Positions 24,248-36,976 of a stretch of 64,000 nucleotides of DNA are shown one piece after another. The position numbers and the translations under genes were made by a program. The stretch is from Agaricus subrufescens. Its lineage: Eukaryota; Basidiomycota; Agaricomycetes; Agaricales; Agaricaceae. The stretch is from the NCBI GenBank assembly GCA_029945375.1, contig CM057058.1, positions 496,001 through 560,000 on the forward strand, in the 5' to 3' direction. The notes under the pieces are model-generated. The model made no database searches. It had not been told where the DNA came from and worked only from the letters and a program-made list of their open reading frames with translations. Position 1 is the stretch's first letter, and each line of letters opens with the position of its first letter.

Positions 24248-25199
24248 CATTTCCTCATGGTGATGCCAATATTGTTGGGCAATCTGTTGTAAGCGTGAAA
24301 TATGAAAGCTTATATACTCGGATGGGAGAATATCAAAAGATCTTCTGTTGTTTTCCTTATACTACTAAGCCGACTAGTAGGGTAGCTACTTGCATTTGTG
24401 TTTTTCGCGTACCTTTCTTCCTCGTATTGAACGAGACCCACTTATCCTGTTTGGAGGTGGTACATAATATCTGCTTGTAAAACCAATAGCCCATTAAGGA
24501 TATGTAGGGGACACTAACTGACTAGGGTCTCATTGGATTTGTCAGTGAGTATGCATGATTCAGGATTCCATCGTTTCACTCCCTAGAAACTACCCCTTCA
24601 TGATATCATTTCCGAGGAGTAACGTCTTATAAGAGGTACTGCGAGGGGGCAAAACAGCGTAGGTACGCTTAAAGCACTTGTCTGGTGGGGCAGGCTCATC
24701 GTACCGTGGGACTTGGCAGGTGGCCTACTCCGTCAGTGCACGTCATTGAATAGTTCGCCGCTTTCTTATTTCTCACCAAATCCCCCATACCGTCAAACTC
24801 ATACTAGCTCAGTAACTGTGACTCAGCTCTGGGACGCCAAGGGCCAAATAGAGCGTTATGCTCCTCTTGTTCCCCCAAAAAGGATATGTCACGGCCAGAG
24901 GCGCGACGTGTCGGGCGAGTTGATCGAGTTAAGTCGGCTGAGCTCCTGGCCCGCTCCGAGAGAATCCTCTGGGCCCAAGGATTTAAGCCTGAAAAACCCG
25001 GCGGAGATATTTATTGCGACCCTTTCTTCGTTGTTGAACCTTGACCACCACTGTGGTTTCCCACAAGTGAAGATCTAGGTGCGATATCAACATTCAGTGG
25101 TCCCTTACGAATCGTCCAACTGACTGACTTCTGATCCTTTACACATTTGCAGGAGAGAGTCATCCAAGCTTCTCTTCACGTCGGCAAGGTTTTCGAGCA

Positions 25200-27344
25200 A
25201 TGACGCCGACCGACAAGGCTAGGAACGTACAATACGATGGGTCTCTCTTAGAGCTCCAGAGAAGCACATCTCCCGCCAGCCACGCGGAACCCGATCGACG
25301 ACGGAGCCTTGACAGTTCACTGCTTAACTTTCCTTCATTAATGTCTGAACCCGAACTCTCACCATTGCGCAAGCTGAGAAACCAGCTAGGAGCACGTGGA
25401 TCTCCCAGTACCGCTCCCCTGACTAGTGCCTCTGAAGAGAATTCCCCGAGCTATGGCAGATTGCAGATGGACAAGGTACATTCTAAACGTTCTGTACATA
25501 TAGGTGAGTACTGCAGACTCATGTTCAACGTAAGAGAACCGACGATTTTATAGGACATGAAAGAATAGGAAGTGATTCAGAAGTGGGATCACCTCTTTCT
25601 ACCCGCGCTACGAACGGGGATGTCAGTCCCCGCAGCAAGCGCTTCAATTTTCCTCGTTCGCGATCTCCTTCCCATTCCAGGTCCCGCGCCGTCTCGCCTC
25701 TTCGATTCATTCAGTCTATCTCAGCGGGCCTACATCAACATAGACATCAAAATCCGCAGGAAGCAGAGGAGCGATTCGTTCCAATCAACCCTTTCATCTC
25801 CCAGATTAGCTTCAATTTCAAGAAGTGGTCTCCATTCGGTACCAAATCACAGAAAACGGAAGCTGATATTGAAATGGCGGAAGGTTCGATGTCGACCAGT
25901 AATTCGTCTGATAGCAGCGTTGGCGCAGGTAACTGCGATGAAATCTTGATGATATCATCTGCCCGGGATTTCGCTAGACATGCCAATGTCTTTTTATTGG
26001 ACGTCTTGCCAAGGTTGATATACCTCAGCCTGTTACTCCGACTCCCAGCCATGTACTTTTCTCGCGTAGCTCGGGTTTTCAGAGAGGCGGAAGTCAGTAG
26101 GCCTGATATAGAGAGGATGGTTGACGCGGGGCAGTACTGCGTCTTACCTTCAGCACTCGACAACCAAGATGTCTATTATTTAGGTCCTGCAGTTCCTCCA
26201 TCGCTGGGTGAGACATCAGACATCGGCGGAGATAAGAAGAGGCATGGAAAAGGCCGCCGGGATGGAGCAAGATATCATGGTGCTACAAGTGGCGTCGGTG
26301 TAGTCGGCCCAACCCCTGGGCAGGGAGCTCGTCCAGAGCCTGAATGCAACATCACGCCTGCCATGCGACGATTCAAACTCTCGTGGGAAATGTTCATCGA
26401 TTCATTATTGAGGGAATGGAAAACTTTAAACGTAGTCTCAGCCTTACTTGCATCGTTGAGTGTATTTTTTTGCTCTTCGGATAAACTACTGACGAACATT
26501 GATAAAACAGAGCAATCTTGACAATTTTCCAGATACCAGATGCAGCAGCAGATCCGGTCACACGTTCAACTGCCGTAGTGTCATTGATTTGCTCGCTAAT
26601 GAGTTTGACGTATGGGTGTATGTATATCGTTCGGTTCGGAGCGATGAGAAGCTTACTCAGAGCTTCGAGATGGGCAGAGGTATGCTTATCGGTTCTAGAA
26701 TCACGACGACTGATTAAAACATGCCATAGGAAGTGCGAAGAACTAACACCATGATCTTGTGGAACGTTTGGGTCTTATTGGCAATGCCTGCGGTTTGGTT
26801 GGCTTGGTACGCGTCTCATCCCAAGTACGTTATGGATAACTTGATCTCTGAATGGCTTTCATACAGGTCAATGGTTATTTTCATGGTATCAATTCTGACG
26901 TTCGTCTGGCGCACTGGCTCTGCGTCTGATCCATCCCCACGTGATCCTCTCAGCGAAACAGTAATTCTCGGTCCCCGCATTGTTATAACCTTCGTTGTCT
27001 TCCTCGGATTCTTATACCTATATCTCATTATCAGTACTCTGAAAAGTTATGGCATAAATGCAGGACGATCGGAAAGCATTCTAACTAGTCCACAAGCTAG
27101 GCTAGGGGTCCTCGGAGATGTTCATCAACACCCAAGACCTCGCGTGCAAGCAATAACGCCGAGCGAGAGGCCTGCATCTATCCTTGCTGTAACTCAAACC
27201 CGAAATAATGAAGGTTTAGAAGTGGCTTTTGAACGGAGAGGAAGGGAGAGAGCGAGGAGTGATAGCGCGAGGCATGGAAGGAGACGAGAGGAGCGCCGGA
27301 CAGAACGCATGGACCGTAGTGTTGTACGCAAGGAAGGCATATGA
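25200..27344 (+). CDS. Unrecognised multi-pass membrane protein, 662 aa
   Basis: Four exons (25200-25503, 25554-26454, 26511-26679, 26730-27344) join in frame with GT-AG borders to give 662 aa. The first ~270 residues are polar and Ser/Arg-rich (RSRSPSHSRSRAVSPLRF). Hydrophobic segments follow: VFLLDVLPRLIYLSLLLRLP, TLNVVSALLASAILTIFQ, TAVVSLICSLMSLTYGCMYI, LWNVWVLLAMPAVWLAWYA, SMVIFMVSILTFVWR, and IVITFVVFLGFLYLYLIIS. A basic tail (ERRGRERARSD...) ends the protein. I cannot name the family. The layout, a long disordered N-terminus, about five or six helices and a basic tail, suggests an organelle or plasma-membrane protein, not a transporter of a known class. It is not related to the DUF6533 genes on either side. 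Confidence 0.82.
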
Positions 27345-27829
27345 GCTAATAGGCGCGCCTCGTTTCGGGCTCAGCGAAGTGAACCCATGTTTTTGTGACA
27401 AGATCATTTTCTATCCATCTGTATTACTCCTCCACATTTCTTGATATTACTACTATAGTTGTACGGACATGTCACTATCTCTCTAGACGAGAGCATTAGA
27501 CAAGTATCCTCAGCCTGATAATTTGCTTGGGCTTGCTCGTGATTCTGTAACTATGGTAACACTTCATGATCGCTGATGCTCTGAATTCAAAGCAACCCAC
27601 GACATGGCCTCCTAAAAATTCCTTAATGTAGGTTCTTCCGAGGACCCGAGACTATTATTATCACGCTGAGAATCACGTTAGACATCACGCACCGATTATT
27701 AGATTAACTTGATTTGATATTTCGCCGGCCCCCGGCTACCTGCTTGACAGTCCCCTGAGCTCTGTGGCAAAGCATTTTCTATCCTGTTGCCCCGATACCT
27801 CCCGTGCGAGGTGTCAGGTCGCACTGTTC
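27345..27829. other. Intergenic upstream of gene E
   Basis: No coding frame of note. Probably the 3' flank of the membrane-protein gene and the promoter of gene E. Confidence 0.5.
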
Positions 27830-29492
27830 ATGGACCCCGCCACCCCGTTGTCAATGACTGAAGATGTGATGGGGGGGCCTTTGGGGTCAAGGACATTCAA
27901 TGTATGTCTGGTTGTTCTTTACTATTCCATTGTATCTTGGTCCAACGCAAGTTGCATTTTTACTATAGTATACCATACGTACGTTCCACTGGGCACTGTA
28001 TGCACCCATTGCGACTGACGTCCAAACGACAGTGGCTGGCTTCTTGATTGCAGTAAGTCTCCACAGACAAACGACAAACTCCCGTTCAAATTTTTCTGCT
28101 AGTCCTTTGATTGGCTTCTGAACCTTGATTGCGAAGTCGAGCTTATATGGAATGCTACAGGGGTACGAACAAAGCTTCTGTATCTCCTTACACGCTACCT
28201 ACCCCTCGCATTACATCTCCCGCTGTTACTTTGTGAGTCCCACACGCGTCAAAGAGCTTTTGAAAACTTAGTAACATTTAATTTTAGCTCGCTTTGGAAA
28301 TTATACTGCTCGGGAATGCACGACACTATACAAATTTACTAGCTGTGTGTTTCGTTGTGCTACTTCTCAGCCTCTTCTAAATTTTAATCAGCAATTTACT
28401 CGCTTGGTGCGCTTTGCGCGGAATGTAATGGCGAATCCCTTATGTTGGATGTTCTTTCTGTACTGAACTTGGTCCTAAACCACTAGTGGTATTCGCAATT
28501 CGAACATGGGCAGTCTGGGCTAGGGGAAAATACATGACTTACCTTATATTTGGGATGTACGCCATGACGTTCATCACAGTACTGGTGTGCCTCGGGTTAT
28601 CTTTGAGTAATATCATGAGTAAGTCTAATTTTAACACCAATGTTTCTTACGGGGATAATTCAACTCCTCCCTTTTGTAGGCCTGAGCTTCCCTCTGATAG
28701 GGTGTTACCCAATATATAACGATTTCTATGTCCCTGCTTCTTTTGTGGCGCAGACTATCTTTGATACAGGTCAGCTGACGACATAGTTTTTCAAGTGCAT
28801 TTACTTATCTTAGTGTAAACTCTACCTATCCCGGTGGTATAGCCGATCTAGTGTTGATGCTTGTCCGAGGGGTATCACTTTGTGAGTTCTTTTCTTGAAC
28901 AGTTCAATTTCTCGTCCTCATTTGTCGCAGACTGGTGGGGAAAAGATTCACGGCTATTTCAATCAATCTACAGTGATGGTCAGCGCCTTGTGAATCAAAT
29001 TTTGTTATTATACTAACACGATCATATAAAGGGATAATGTTTTATGTGTATATGACTTGTAGGGCGATTTTTGCGTGTGCAACGCAAATTTTCTGACTTC
29101 TGATATATTCAGCGGTCTCTGTTGCAAATGTTGTCTTGCTGTTTGGTCAGGTGGGCGCATTCAGTGTCGTGCCTATCGTCGCACTACTAATGCATCAATA
29201 CCTCTCTCCAGGGTAACCATTACTTAATTTTGGCAACGTACGTTTAACGGCATAGCGTGGTAGCAATGCCCGCAATACTGACCCGCATTTTTGAAGGTTG
29301 CAAGTAGTCTTTCGTTCCGTTTTGGCCTGCCGCTGCATCCTGCACATACGAATGCAAGTCCACGAACTGTTGTCAACAGAAGTTACACCAACAGTGAAAA
29401 GTGATATACGATTTTGCTCACCAACCTGTGAAGAGTCAAGACCTCGTACGCCATCACGTGACGATCAATTTCCAATACCTGCAGCGGCGTGA
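27830..29492 (+). CDS. DUF6533 multi-pass membrane protein (gene E)
   Basis: Starts MDPATPLSMTEDVMGG at 27830. Exon one ends at 27901; the 10-nt exon is 27969-27978, and a 20-nt exon follows, giving YTILAGFLIA. The signature is SFDWLLNLDCEVELIW, then LLTRYLPLALHLPLLL. Further exons encode VVFAIRTWAVWARGKYMTYLIFGMYAMTF, the loop DWWGKDSRLFQSIYSDG, a short YLILATLQVVFRSVLACR segment, and a tail rich in Pro/Ser/Asp ending PIPAAA. Gene F downstream is its nearest relative. The exon around 28320-28360 is read to about KFT; its 3' border is uncertain because the usual GT donor is not clear there. Confidence 0.78.
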
Positions 29493-31074
29493 CGGTCCAC
29501 GGATAACACCAACCAGACGGTTTCTCCTCCATCTCTCAGGCCTGTCGTATGAGCCAACGCTCCACGATAGTTATTTTCTTGAGAATCTGAGTATGAAGGG
29601 GAAAAAGTAGTTAATTAACCACATCCGGAGGGTCGAGAAGGGGGCCAGTCTCCCTTCGATTGAAGTTCAGGCAGGGAGATATTTAGAATCGGCTGCCTTT
29701 CAAAAGTGCCATTGAGGCCCCAGGATCAAAAAAATTGCCTTCCCTGCATACTCAAACAGTATTCTTTGTATCTTTTCATTCATAAAAAAGAGTTACCCAC
29801 CAACTGCCAGCTTGACTGGATTTAGGACAGTATAACATCATCGCCATAGTGAATTATCGATTCAACGCGTACCTTTCTCGAAGTGTAGAGCTTTCAGGGC
29901 CCAGAATAGCATCGACTCTAACACTCTCATCGGCTACCCCAAACTAATTTATCAAGTAATCAATTTTTGGTTATTCATCACTAACTTGCTTATCACTACC
30001 TAGAAGACACTACATTCGATTGGCTTCACCACGCTATGTCGTCCTATCTCCAGCAATGTTGGAAAAAGCCGACATCACGATGCAGCAGCTGCCCTGAGCT
30101 ATTCATACGACAACAGCATCATTGATGAATTCCATCAACGGTGGTACACTGGGTGGTCAGCGGATGGACATGCTGTTATCTATGTCTGATAAGAAAATCT
30201 GCGAGGTGATCACGGAATTTGCAACACAATTACGACAGATAGGTGATCGGATTGCTGAGCTAGAAACAAAGATTTTCACAAGCCGCGCTGCGGAAGCAGT
30301 TGGTTAAATTTGGTGTTTTCTAGGCGCTCGCTTCCCGGGTTCCAGCTCTGTGACTGGATGTATAGTTCTTGGGATAAAGAGTGCCTGGGCCCTGTGTTGC
30401 AGCTATATAAAACGGTTGTATAGGTTCAAGTCAGCGCACGGATAGGACTGAAGGCATATCTCATATGATTGAGCTTGGCTTATCATATCTGGAAAAAATC
30501 AGTCCAGATACATGTGCATCTGTCGAAGTGACTTTGATCATGTTAAGCATATTCCAGTACAGTGTCAAATGACATGCATGACAGGTCGTAAATAATTAGT
30601 TGATCAATGGACGAAAATGGTTGAGTGCCTGAGGTTAAACGTATACGACGGTACATACAACAACCAAGGTTGTTGGCTTTTCCACTGTGAGTTGGATTTC
30701 AAACTATATTCTAATCATGCCCAGGCCGCACTACTGGGAGCGCAGATCCCACAAACGGCCAGGCGCGTGAGAATAACCAACTCAATTAATCAAAGCTCAG
30801 TTGGCATCAAAAGCTGCGGCTGTCGAAGCTACAGTTTTGTCCAACAAAATTACATATGGTACCTATCTAGGGTACTGACACCGCGAGAGCCTAGGAACCG
30901 CGAAATTTGGATTCATACTTAATAGGGAGTGTTTCGGGGACTATGTGAGTGGGTCAATTATCATTCTGACTCAGTCGGACTTGATTTCCACCCACTACTC
31001 ACTTGACTTCCTTCCGTGGCAGAGCCTTCTGTGACGCAGTTGCTTCCCCTACAGAGTGTTAGATCAAAATTCCT
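29493..31074. other. Intergenic E-F with two duplicated flank blocks
   Basis: Block X (about 29620-29930) recurs at about 34256-34560, and block Y (about 30690-30930) recurs at about 33390-33600, both in the same orientation. X lies downstream of E, and Y lies upstream of F. A frame at 30125-30307 (about 60 codons, helical, no domain) is unsupported. Confidence 0.6.
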
Positions 31075-32688
31075 ATGAATTCTACTACCACCTTATCAAT
31101 GGCCGAAGAGGTGGTGCAGTCAAGAACACTCGATGTATGTCTCGCTCCTCACTATTCTGCAGTGGCTCTTCTCAATAAACATTCTCCCTTAAGTATGCCA
31201 CACGTATGTCTCACTTTGATGGAGTATGGGGTTCCTGTGCGGCTGACATCCTGCTGGGAGTGGTTGGATTCATGATTGCAGTGAGTCCCCTCGGCTAGAC
31301 GATAATCGCCAACTCAATTCTTGTCACTAGTCCTTTGATTGGCTATTGACTTTGGACTCTGAAGTCAAGCTGATATGGACCAAGGAAGGAGTGAAAATAA
31401 AGCTGTTGTATCTACTTACACGTTACGTACTCCTCGCAACATCTCTACCACTTCTACTTTGTGAGCACAAATTTACATTGAAAGTTTTTGAAGGGTTTCT
31501 AATACCTCATATCAGTTCGCTTCGGGAATTATATCGTTCCGGTATGCACAACCCTGTACAAAATCTTCGCCTGTGCGTTCCATTGTACCACTTCCCAACT
31601 GTTGGTTTGATTCCCACTGTTAGCAATCGCCCCACTAACTTCCCTTTTTGCCGAGTGTAAGTACAAGTCCCCAATGTTTGACGCCCATTCTGTATTTAGA
31701 GTGGTCACAAAAAACTAGTGGTATTCACGATACGAACATGGGCCGTCTGGGCAAGAGAAAAGCGTGTGACTTACCTTATTTTCGGGATGTATGCTATGAC
31801 TTGCATCTCGGTATTGGTGTGCAGCGGCTTATCCTTAAGTACTGCCAGTAGTAAGTCTAATTTCACTGTGAATGTCTTGCACGGGAATAATCCATACCAA
31901 TTTGTCTCTTCTCTTTATGCAGCCACTAGCTCAAGATTAAAAGGGTGCTTCCCAGCATATCAGAATTCAAACATATTACCTATTTCTTATGTCACACAAT
32001 TGGTCTTTGACACCGGTCAGTTGCTTGTATCATCCAAAATAGCCAAATCCTGGTTGTTAAGGTTATGTAGCCGATCTAGTGTTGATAATCGTTCGAGGGG
32101 CGTCACTGTGTGAGTTATTTTCTTATACATCTCGACTTCCTATCCTCATTCTTCAACACAGACTGGTGGGGAAAAGATTCACGACTATTTCGTTCGATCT
32201 ATAGTGATGGTCAGTACCTCGTGGCTCAGGTTCTCTCAATATACTGACGCTTTTACAAAGGGATAATGTTTTACGTATACATGACTGGTAAACTAATGTT
32301 GCATCTCTAAAGTAGATTTCTGACCCGAAGTGCATATAGTGCTATCCATTGCGAACGTTGCCTTGCTGTTTGGTCAGGTGGGCATACTGAGTGACATACC
32401 TATCCTGGCTCTACTGATAGATCTCCTTGTAGAGTGACCATTTCTTGATCCTAGCAACGTATGTTCAGTGGCGTGTAGCGTAACCTGAATGTCACCGCCA
32501 ATCCTGACTCCTTGTCTTGAAGGACTCAACCAGCCATTCGTTCTATTTTGGCCTGTAGGTGTATATTGCATATCCTAATTCACATCCAGGAGCCAATCGC
32601 AACGGAGGTTCTACCAACAATCAGAAGTGGTATACATTTTTCTCCGCCAAGCCGCGATGAAGACACTCAAATAACCTCACCCGAGTGA
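31075..32688 (+). CDS. DUF6533 multi-pass membrane protein (gene F)
   Basis: Starts MNSTTTLSMAEEVVQSRTLD at 31075. The 10-nt exon 31194-31203 and a 20-nt exon give YATLVGFMIA, then SFDWLLTLDSEVKLIW and LLTRYVLLATSLPLLL. Later exons encode VVFTIRTWAVWAREKRVTYL, the WWGKDSRLFRSIYSDG loop, ALLFGQ, and AIRSILACRCILHILIHI before a short polar tail ending TSPE. All junctions checked keep frame, including the divergent exon at about 31921 (TSSRLKGCFPAYQ). Upstream block Y is shared with the truncated copy G, so F and G descend from one duplicated unit. Confidence 0.8.
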
Positions 32689-33734
32689 TTGGCCATCTCT
32701 CTCAATCTTCGGTGGTCAATCTCTGGCGGTCAACAAGTCGTAATTCATTAATAAATGAAGCTTATGGAACACCGTGCGAGGAACGAGTGCGGTGTGTTGT
32801 CTCGGAAGGGCAGCCCATGTGAAAGATGGAGTCATAATAATATAGTGACCCTTGATATAATCTTCGTCTCTCTCCTCGCTGTGCTGAATGGACGGCACCA
32901 CTACCTGCTCGCGATTCCTTTAAAACCACCCACCCTATCCCATACATCTTCATCGAATGAGACTATTAGCACAGGTAGGTGTAGGTTGTACTACACATCT
33001 GGGCGACCCGATACAGTTCCAACCTCGCTCTTACCGCCCGGAGATCGGGAGACGACTATCCCTCCAGGCCTTTCCACCCCCCCACCCACATTGCCATAGT
33101 CTTATATATTTATCATTGGGAATGCGTACCCGGCGCCCGGAGGAGAGGGCAGCTTTCGTAAACAGCTTTTGCGTGTGTCTACCACCGATTCCCATAGTCT
33201 CAACACTCTTTTTTTATTTATTAAGTTGATTCCATGTCCGATCCATCTCTTTCTATAGATCGGCAGTGCTTGGCTCGTGTATCGTATTGACCCTCTTCGT
33301 CTTCCTCAGCCACGACAATAGGCAACTAAAAGTCTGGACTTTCCAAAGCGAATAAATGTTAGACACGGAGCACAGTTGGGGCTTTGGGTTGAAAATAATT
33401 ACATCTCATGTCACATACTGGGCTTCTGGGAACGCAGATCCCACAAATGGCCCGGCCTGTGAGAACAATCGATCCAAGGTTGGCATCAAGAGCTGCGAGC
33501 TATCGATGCTACAGCTTTGTCCAACAGTATTGCGTACCATAGCCTCGTATCCAGGGTACTGACACCGTGAGCAACTAGGGATTAGGGACCGCAAACTTCG
33601 AAAGGAGTTGTGGGAGGACCCTGTTATGAGGATTGATTATTATACCAACTTCATTTCACCTACTCACAGCCTTCGATCGCAGAGTCTGCTGTTGCTTCTG
33701 CACTTTCAACACAAATTCTTAGGTCGAAATCGTC
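32689..33734. other. Intergenic F-G; right part is duplicated block Y
   Basis: About 33390-33600 matches 30690-30930 upstream of F. A frame at about 32758-33099 is low-complexity toward its end and has no family resemblance. No gene is supported. Confidence 0.5.
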
Positions 33735-33863
33735 ATGTACTTTGCAACCACGTTGTCAACAGCTGAAGAGGTAGCATATTCGAGAAACCTCAATGTATGT
33801 CTTGTTTCTCATTATTCCGCGGTGGTCCTTCTCAATACGCATTTTCCCTAAGTATGCCCACAT
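33735..33863 (+). pseudogene. Truncated DUF6533 gene (copy G)
   Basis: Exon one (MYFATTLSTAEEVAYSRNLN, 33735 to about 33794) matches F and ends at a GT donor. A small exon at 33853-33863 follows, but it is 11 nt instead of 10 because of an extra C, which would shift the frame. The sequence after it follows the F intron for about 50 nt and then breaks off. None of the remaining gene is present; flank block X begins about 400 nt later. An internal deletion therefore removed nearly the whole gene. Confidence 0.75.
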
Positions 33864-36800
33864 GTATGTCTCCCCTGGGTGAAGCATGAGTTTTCCTGTG
33901 TGGCATAGGTCTACTACTAATTCTAATTGTAGTAATACTCGAATAACTGTTGGCCCGCGTATCATGATGACCGTCTTTGTCGTCATCAAAGAGTTTTGCG
34001 TTCCGCGTTTCTCATATACCGCGAAGAGAATGTCCGACAGCACTTGAAATAAGCACTCAGCGTCATATACGGAACACAATCGAAGCTTTAGACTAAAAAT
34101 GGGTGCTTTTACACTCAAGTCTGGCACCCTTGTTATCTGTTCCGAGCTCAATTAAAGGTCAACATCCTATATTGAAGTTTGGATGTGACGCTTCGTAGTG
34201 TAAACGTAGTTATTGAACTGTGTCTGCATCCACCAGATGATCTAGAGCGGCGGCTAAGGAGGGCACGGCCTCCTCTAGATTGGGGCCAAAGCCGAGGAGG
34301 TACTCAATGTCCGTTGCTCTCAAGGTCGAGCCCTCGGGATCAAGTGAATTACCTTCCTTATGCGGTAACAATAATCTTTGTATTCTTCCATTCGACGGAA
34401 AGTCACCCACTGACCCAAGACCAAGGCGCAAAACTTGACTGTATTTAGGAATATTAAAGTATTGCATCATCACCATAGCGAATTATGCATTCACCGCGTG
34501 TCCTTTCTCGAAGTGCGGAGCTTTTCAGGGTTCGAAATCCCCACGGCCTTCAACACCATTGTCAACTCTCCCGAGCATGTGATGTCACGATGTTGAGGCA
34601 TTTAACCTTATCCCCTAAACCCGAATTGATGTAATTAATTTCAGTCGTCGCCGCTGTATACCTGAGCACCCCGAATGACGCCAGTTTTCTGGCTACGTAC
34701 AACGCATTAAATAGGAGTTTACCTTCCCCGAGCATATCGGTCCGGAATCTAACGATGCGATGCTTTTATAATACACACATGGACGATGAGAACAAAGTCT
34801 CTTATGTGGCCATTGACATCGTTTCAGGTGACCGTATGCGCGTGATCCAGTAGCTGAATCGTTGTTCCGGTAACATTAGCTCTCGGGATTGATGAGTTAT
34901 TTTTTGTTCCAGAACACAGTCGTCCACAAGAAGTTCTTCTGCAACGCGGTGGAGGCGGCAAATTTAACGTTTCGAATGTTATCTGTGCTCGAAATAATGT
35001 ACATGTCCCATTTTTGAGTCTCTGCTTGGTAAAGAATGATTTTTGTGCTTTCTCCGTAGTGCCTTGCCAGAACTGGTCATCTTCAGGCACACCTCCACTT
35101 ATACAGTCTCGAAATATATCCTGGAGTTCCGGTCCAAACCGTCCCCATGAGGCAGCTATTTAATTATCAACCCGTGGAGCTACGAGTCCCATTCTTCTGG
35201 TCACAGGCATGTTCGTTGCGATAACTAATTTAGCGATCGGTTGGTCAGTAGAACTCCAGGTTAAGCCTACCTGACAAGGCAAACGTTCCATAGAACATCG
35301 GTAGTACCAAATCTTAGTATACGCCACTTTGTGATGTTCTGGTCTCCGTCCGCCTGTCCCGCAGAAGCCTGTTAGTGAATGCGTGGCAGTTGGGAATGCG
35401 GTCTTACTGCCATGAGGTGTCTGTGAGAGGGGGAATGGGTGGGTAAAGAGAGACTTGCCCTTGGCAGCCCTTGACAGACGGGGATCTCACCGAACAAGTA
35501 TTTTTGTCCATCCCCCCCCCCTCCCGAAGTTCATGTGGACGTTGATTCTGAAGTGGGTACTGCGTTCGATAATGATTCGATACCCGAGGTTAAACCCACA
35601 AGGTACTCGAAAAGGTTAAAGATGTACTTCTCTGGCGACATATTAACTGTTCTTCGGTGTGGAACGACTTCTCACCGTCATGTTCGCATGTGTGTGATTA
35701 AGGTTCACAAGGGGAGCGAGAAGAGAACATCTATCGGTGGTGATATAATGATCATTTGTGCACTGGTTCTTTGGGGCCGAAGCTCTACTAATGAAAAAAT
35801 AGATTCAAAAATCTTAGGGATGAGTAATGTGAGTTGTCAGGCGGCTTATAACCGTGGCAAACTCTACTTGTCATATCTAGGTCATCCGGTTTCCCCCTCC
35901 GATCCTTGCTGTTACAAAGCTGTTGGTTTCAAGCACAGCAATGTGTGTTTCGAATGACCGGCTTTACGTTATTACAGATCGCCAGTAAGACGGATATGTA
36001 CCCTTTTGGGACATTGGGCCGTAGCTGATAACTGCACGAGTCCGCTGTGGTACGAGGAACCATCGCTTTTGGGTTCGTGACATAGCTTCTTTTCACATGG
36101 GGGTGCTTCGGTTGGGTGAAGTAAGCGCAATCATGATATTTATCTACTTCCCCTCGGAGGTGATAAATGATCCCATGTGGGGGTATGTTATATTGGGGGT
36201 GATATTAAGTCTGTTTTGGTGTGTAAAGGCTAGGGCCGTCCCCGTGTCCGACAGATACTGTTGATGAAACCTCGAAGCATGATAGTAGTAAGCAAGTAGG
36301 TCACTAGAAACGGAAGGTTAGGATTAATCGTCCGCAAAGTGTAACCGTGGGCCGTGATGCTCCATTAAGAGCAAACTGGGATTAGCGTTTTCCTTTGATA
36401 TTTATCTGCTCTCAGACCTGAGTGCCGATAGTGCTCAAAGCACATCCGGACAGCTTTGAATGGCGTCTAGGACCGTCGTTTCGGCCTGTCAGAGACCATT
36501 GCTGTTGGATCCCGATCGTCGGTTTGGGGGGGAGATTGCCGTAAGGGATTACAATGAGCGGCGCGGACAATGTAACCCAAACTAATGGAGTACTGCATCA
36601 GTTGGACGCACATCTGTTTTAAGATCTCAGCGACGTCCGGCTCCCATACCTTTTTCTTCTCGAAAGGGTAACTTGACTAGTTAGGTGATGATGATGATGA
36701 TGCTGGGGGTGATGCAAGATGGCATAAGGTTTGCGGTTCTTGATCATAGACTGCGGGTATATAGTCACCGGCCATATTTGGATCGGGAAGCCTGAGTTCT

Positions 36801-36976
36801 GGTGCTCATCATACTCGGAGAGCGAGATATAAGAGACTCGGTTCGGTTGTGAAGCAACAATTCTTCCCTCCGCAAACTTCGTTCTTCTCGCTATTCTTTC
36901 TCTCCCCTAGTACCACTTTGTCAATACGTGCTAACTTGGGTGAACACAATCATATACCCACGGCAAGACTAAAAGC
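33864..36976. other. 3.1-kb intergenic, block X and unassigned frames
   Basis: Block X (about 34256-34560) is the duplicated downstream flank. A 140-codon frame at 35535-35957 after a poly-C run has no recognisable domain and is more likely chance than gene. A short GATGAT run lies near 36685. Nothing else is supported. Confidence 0.5.

Larger units (their letters stand above)
23293..25199. other. Intergenic D to membrane-protein gene; holds ghost exon and minisatellite
   Basis: The left part (about 23400-24385) matches the left arm of the inverted duplication (about 5395-5830). It contains a ghost DUF6533 first exon at 23878-23960 and a 20-bp minisatellite at 24172-24247. The right part is the upstream region of the gene at 25200; the open frame at about 24713-25078 there shows no features and is probably 5' leader. 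Confidence 0.5.

Noticed and set aside
24713..25078. 121-codon plus-strand frame upstream of the 662-aa membrane protein
   Set aside because: No domain, no splice link to the gene; most likely 5' leader or chance.
35535..35957. 140-codon plus-strand frame after a poly-C run
   Set aside because: No recognisable family, no conserved neighbour copy, no splice structure; could be chance. Kept only as a note in the intergenic entry.
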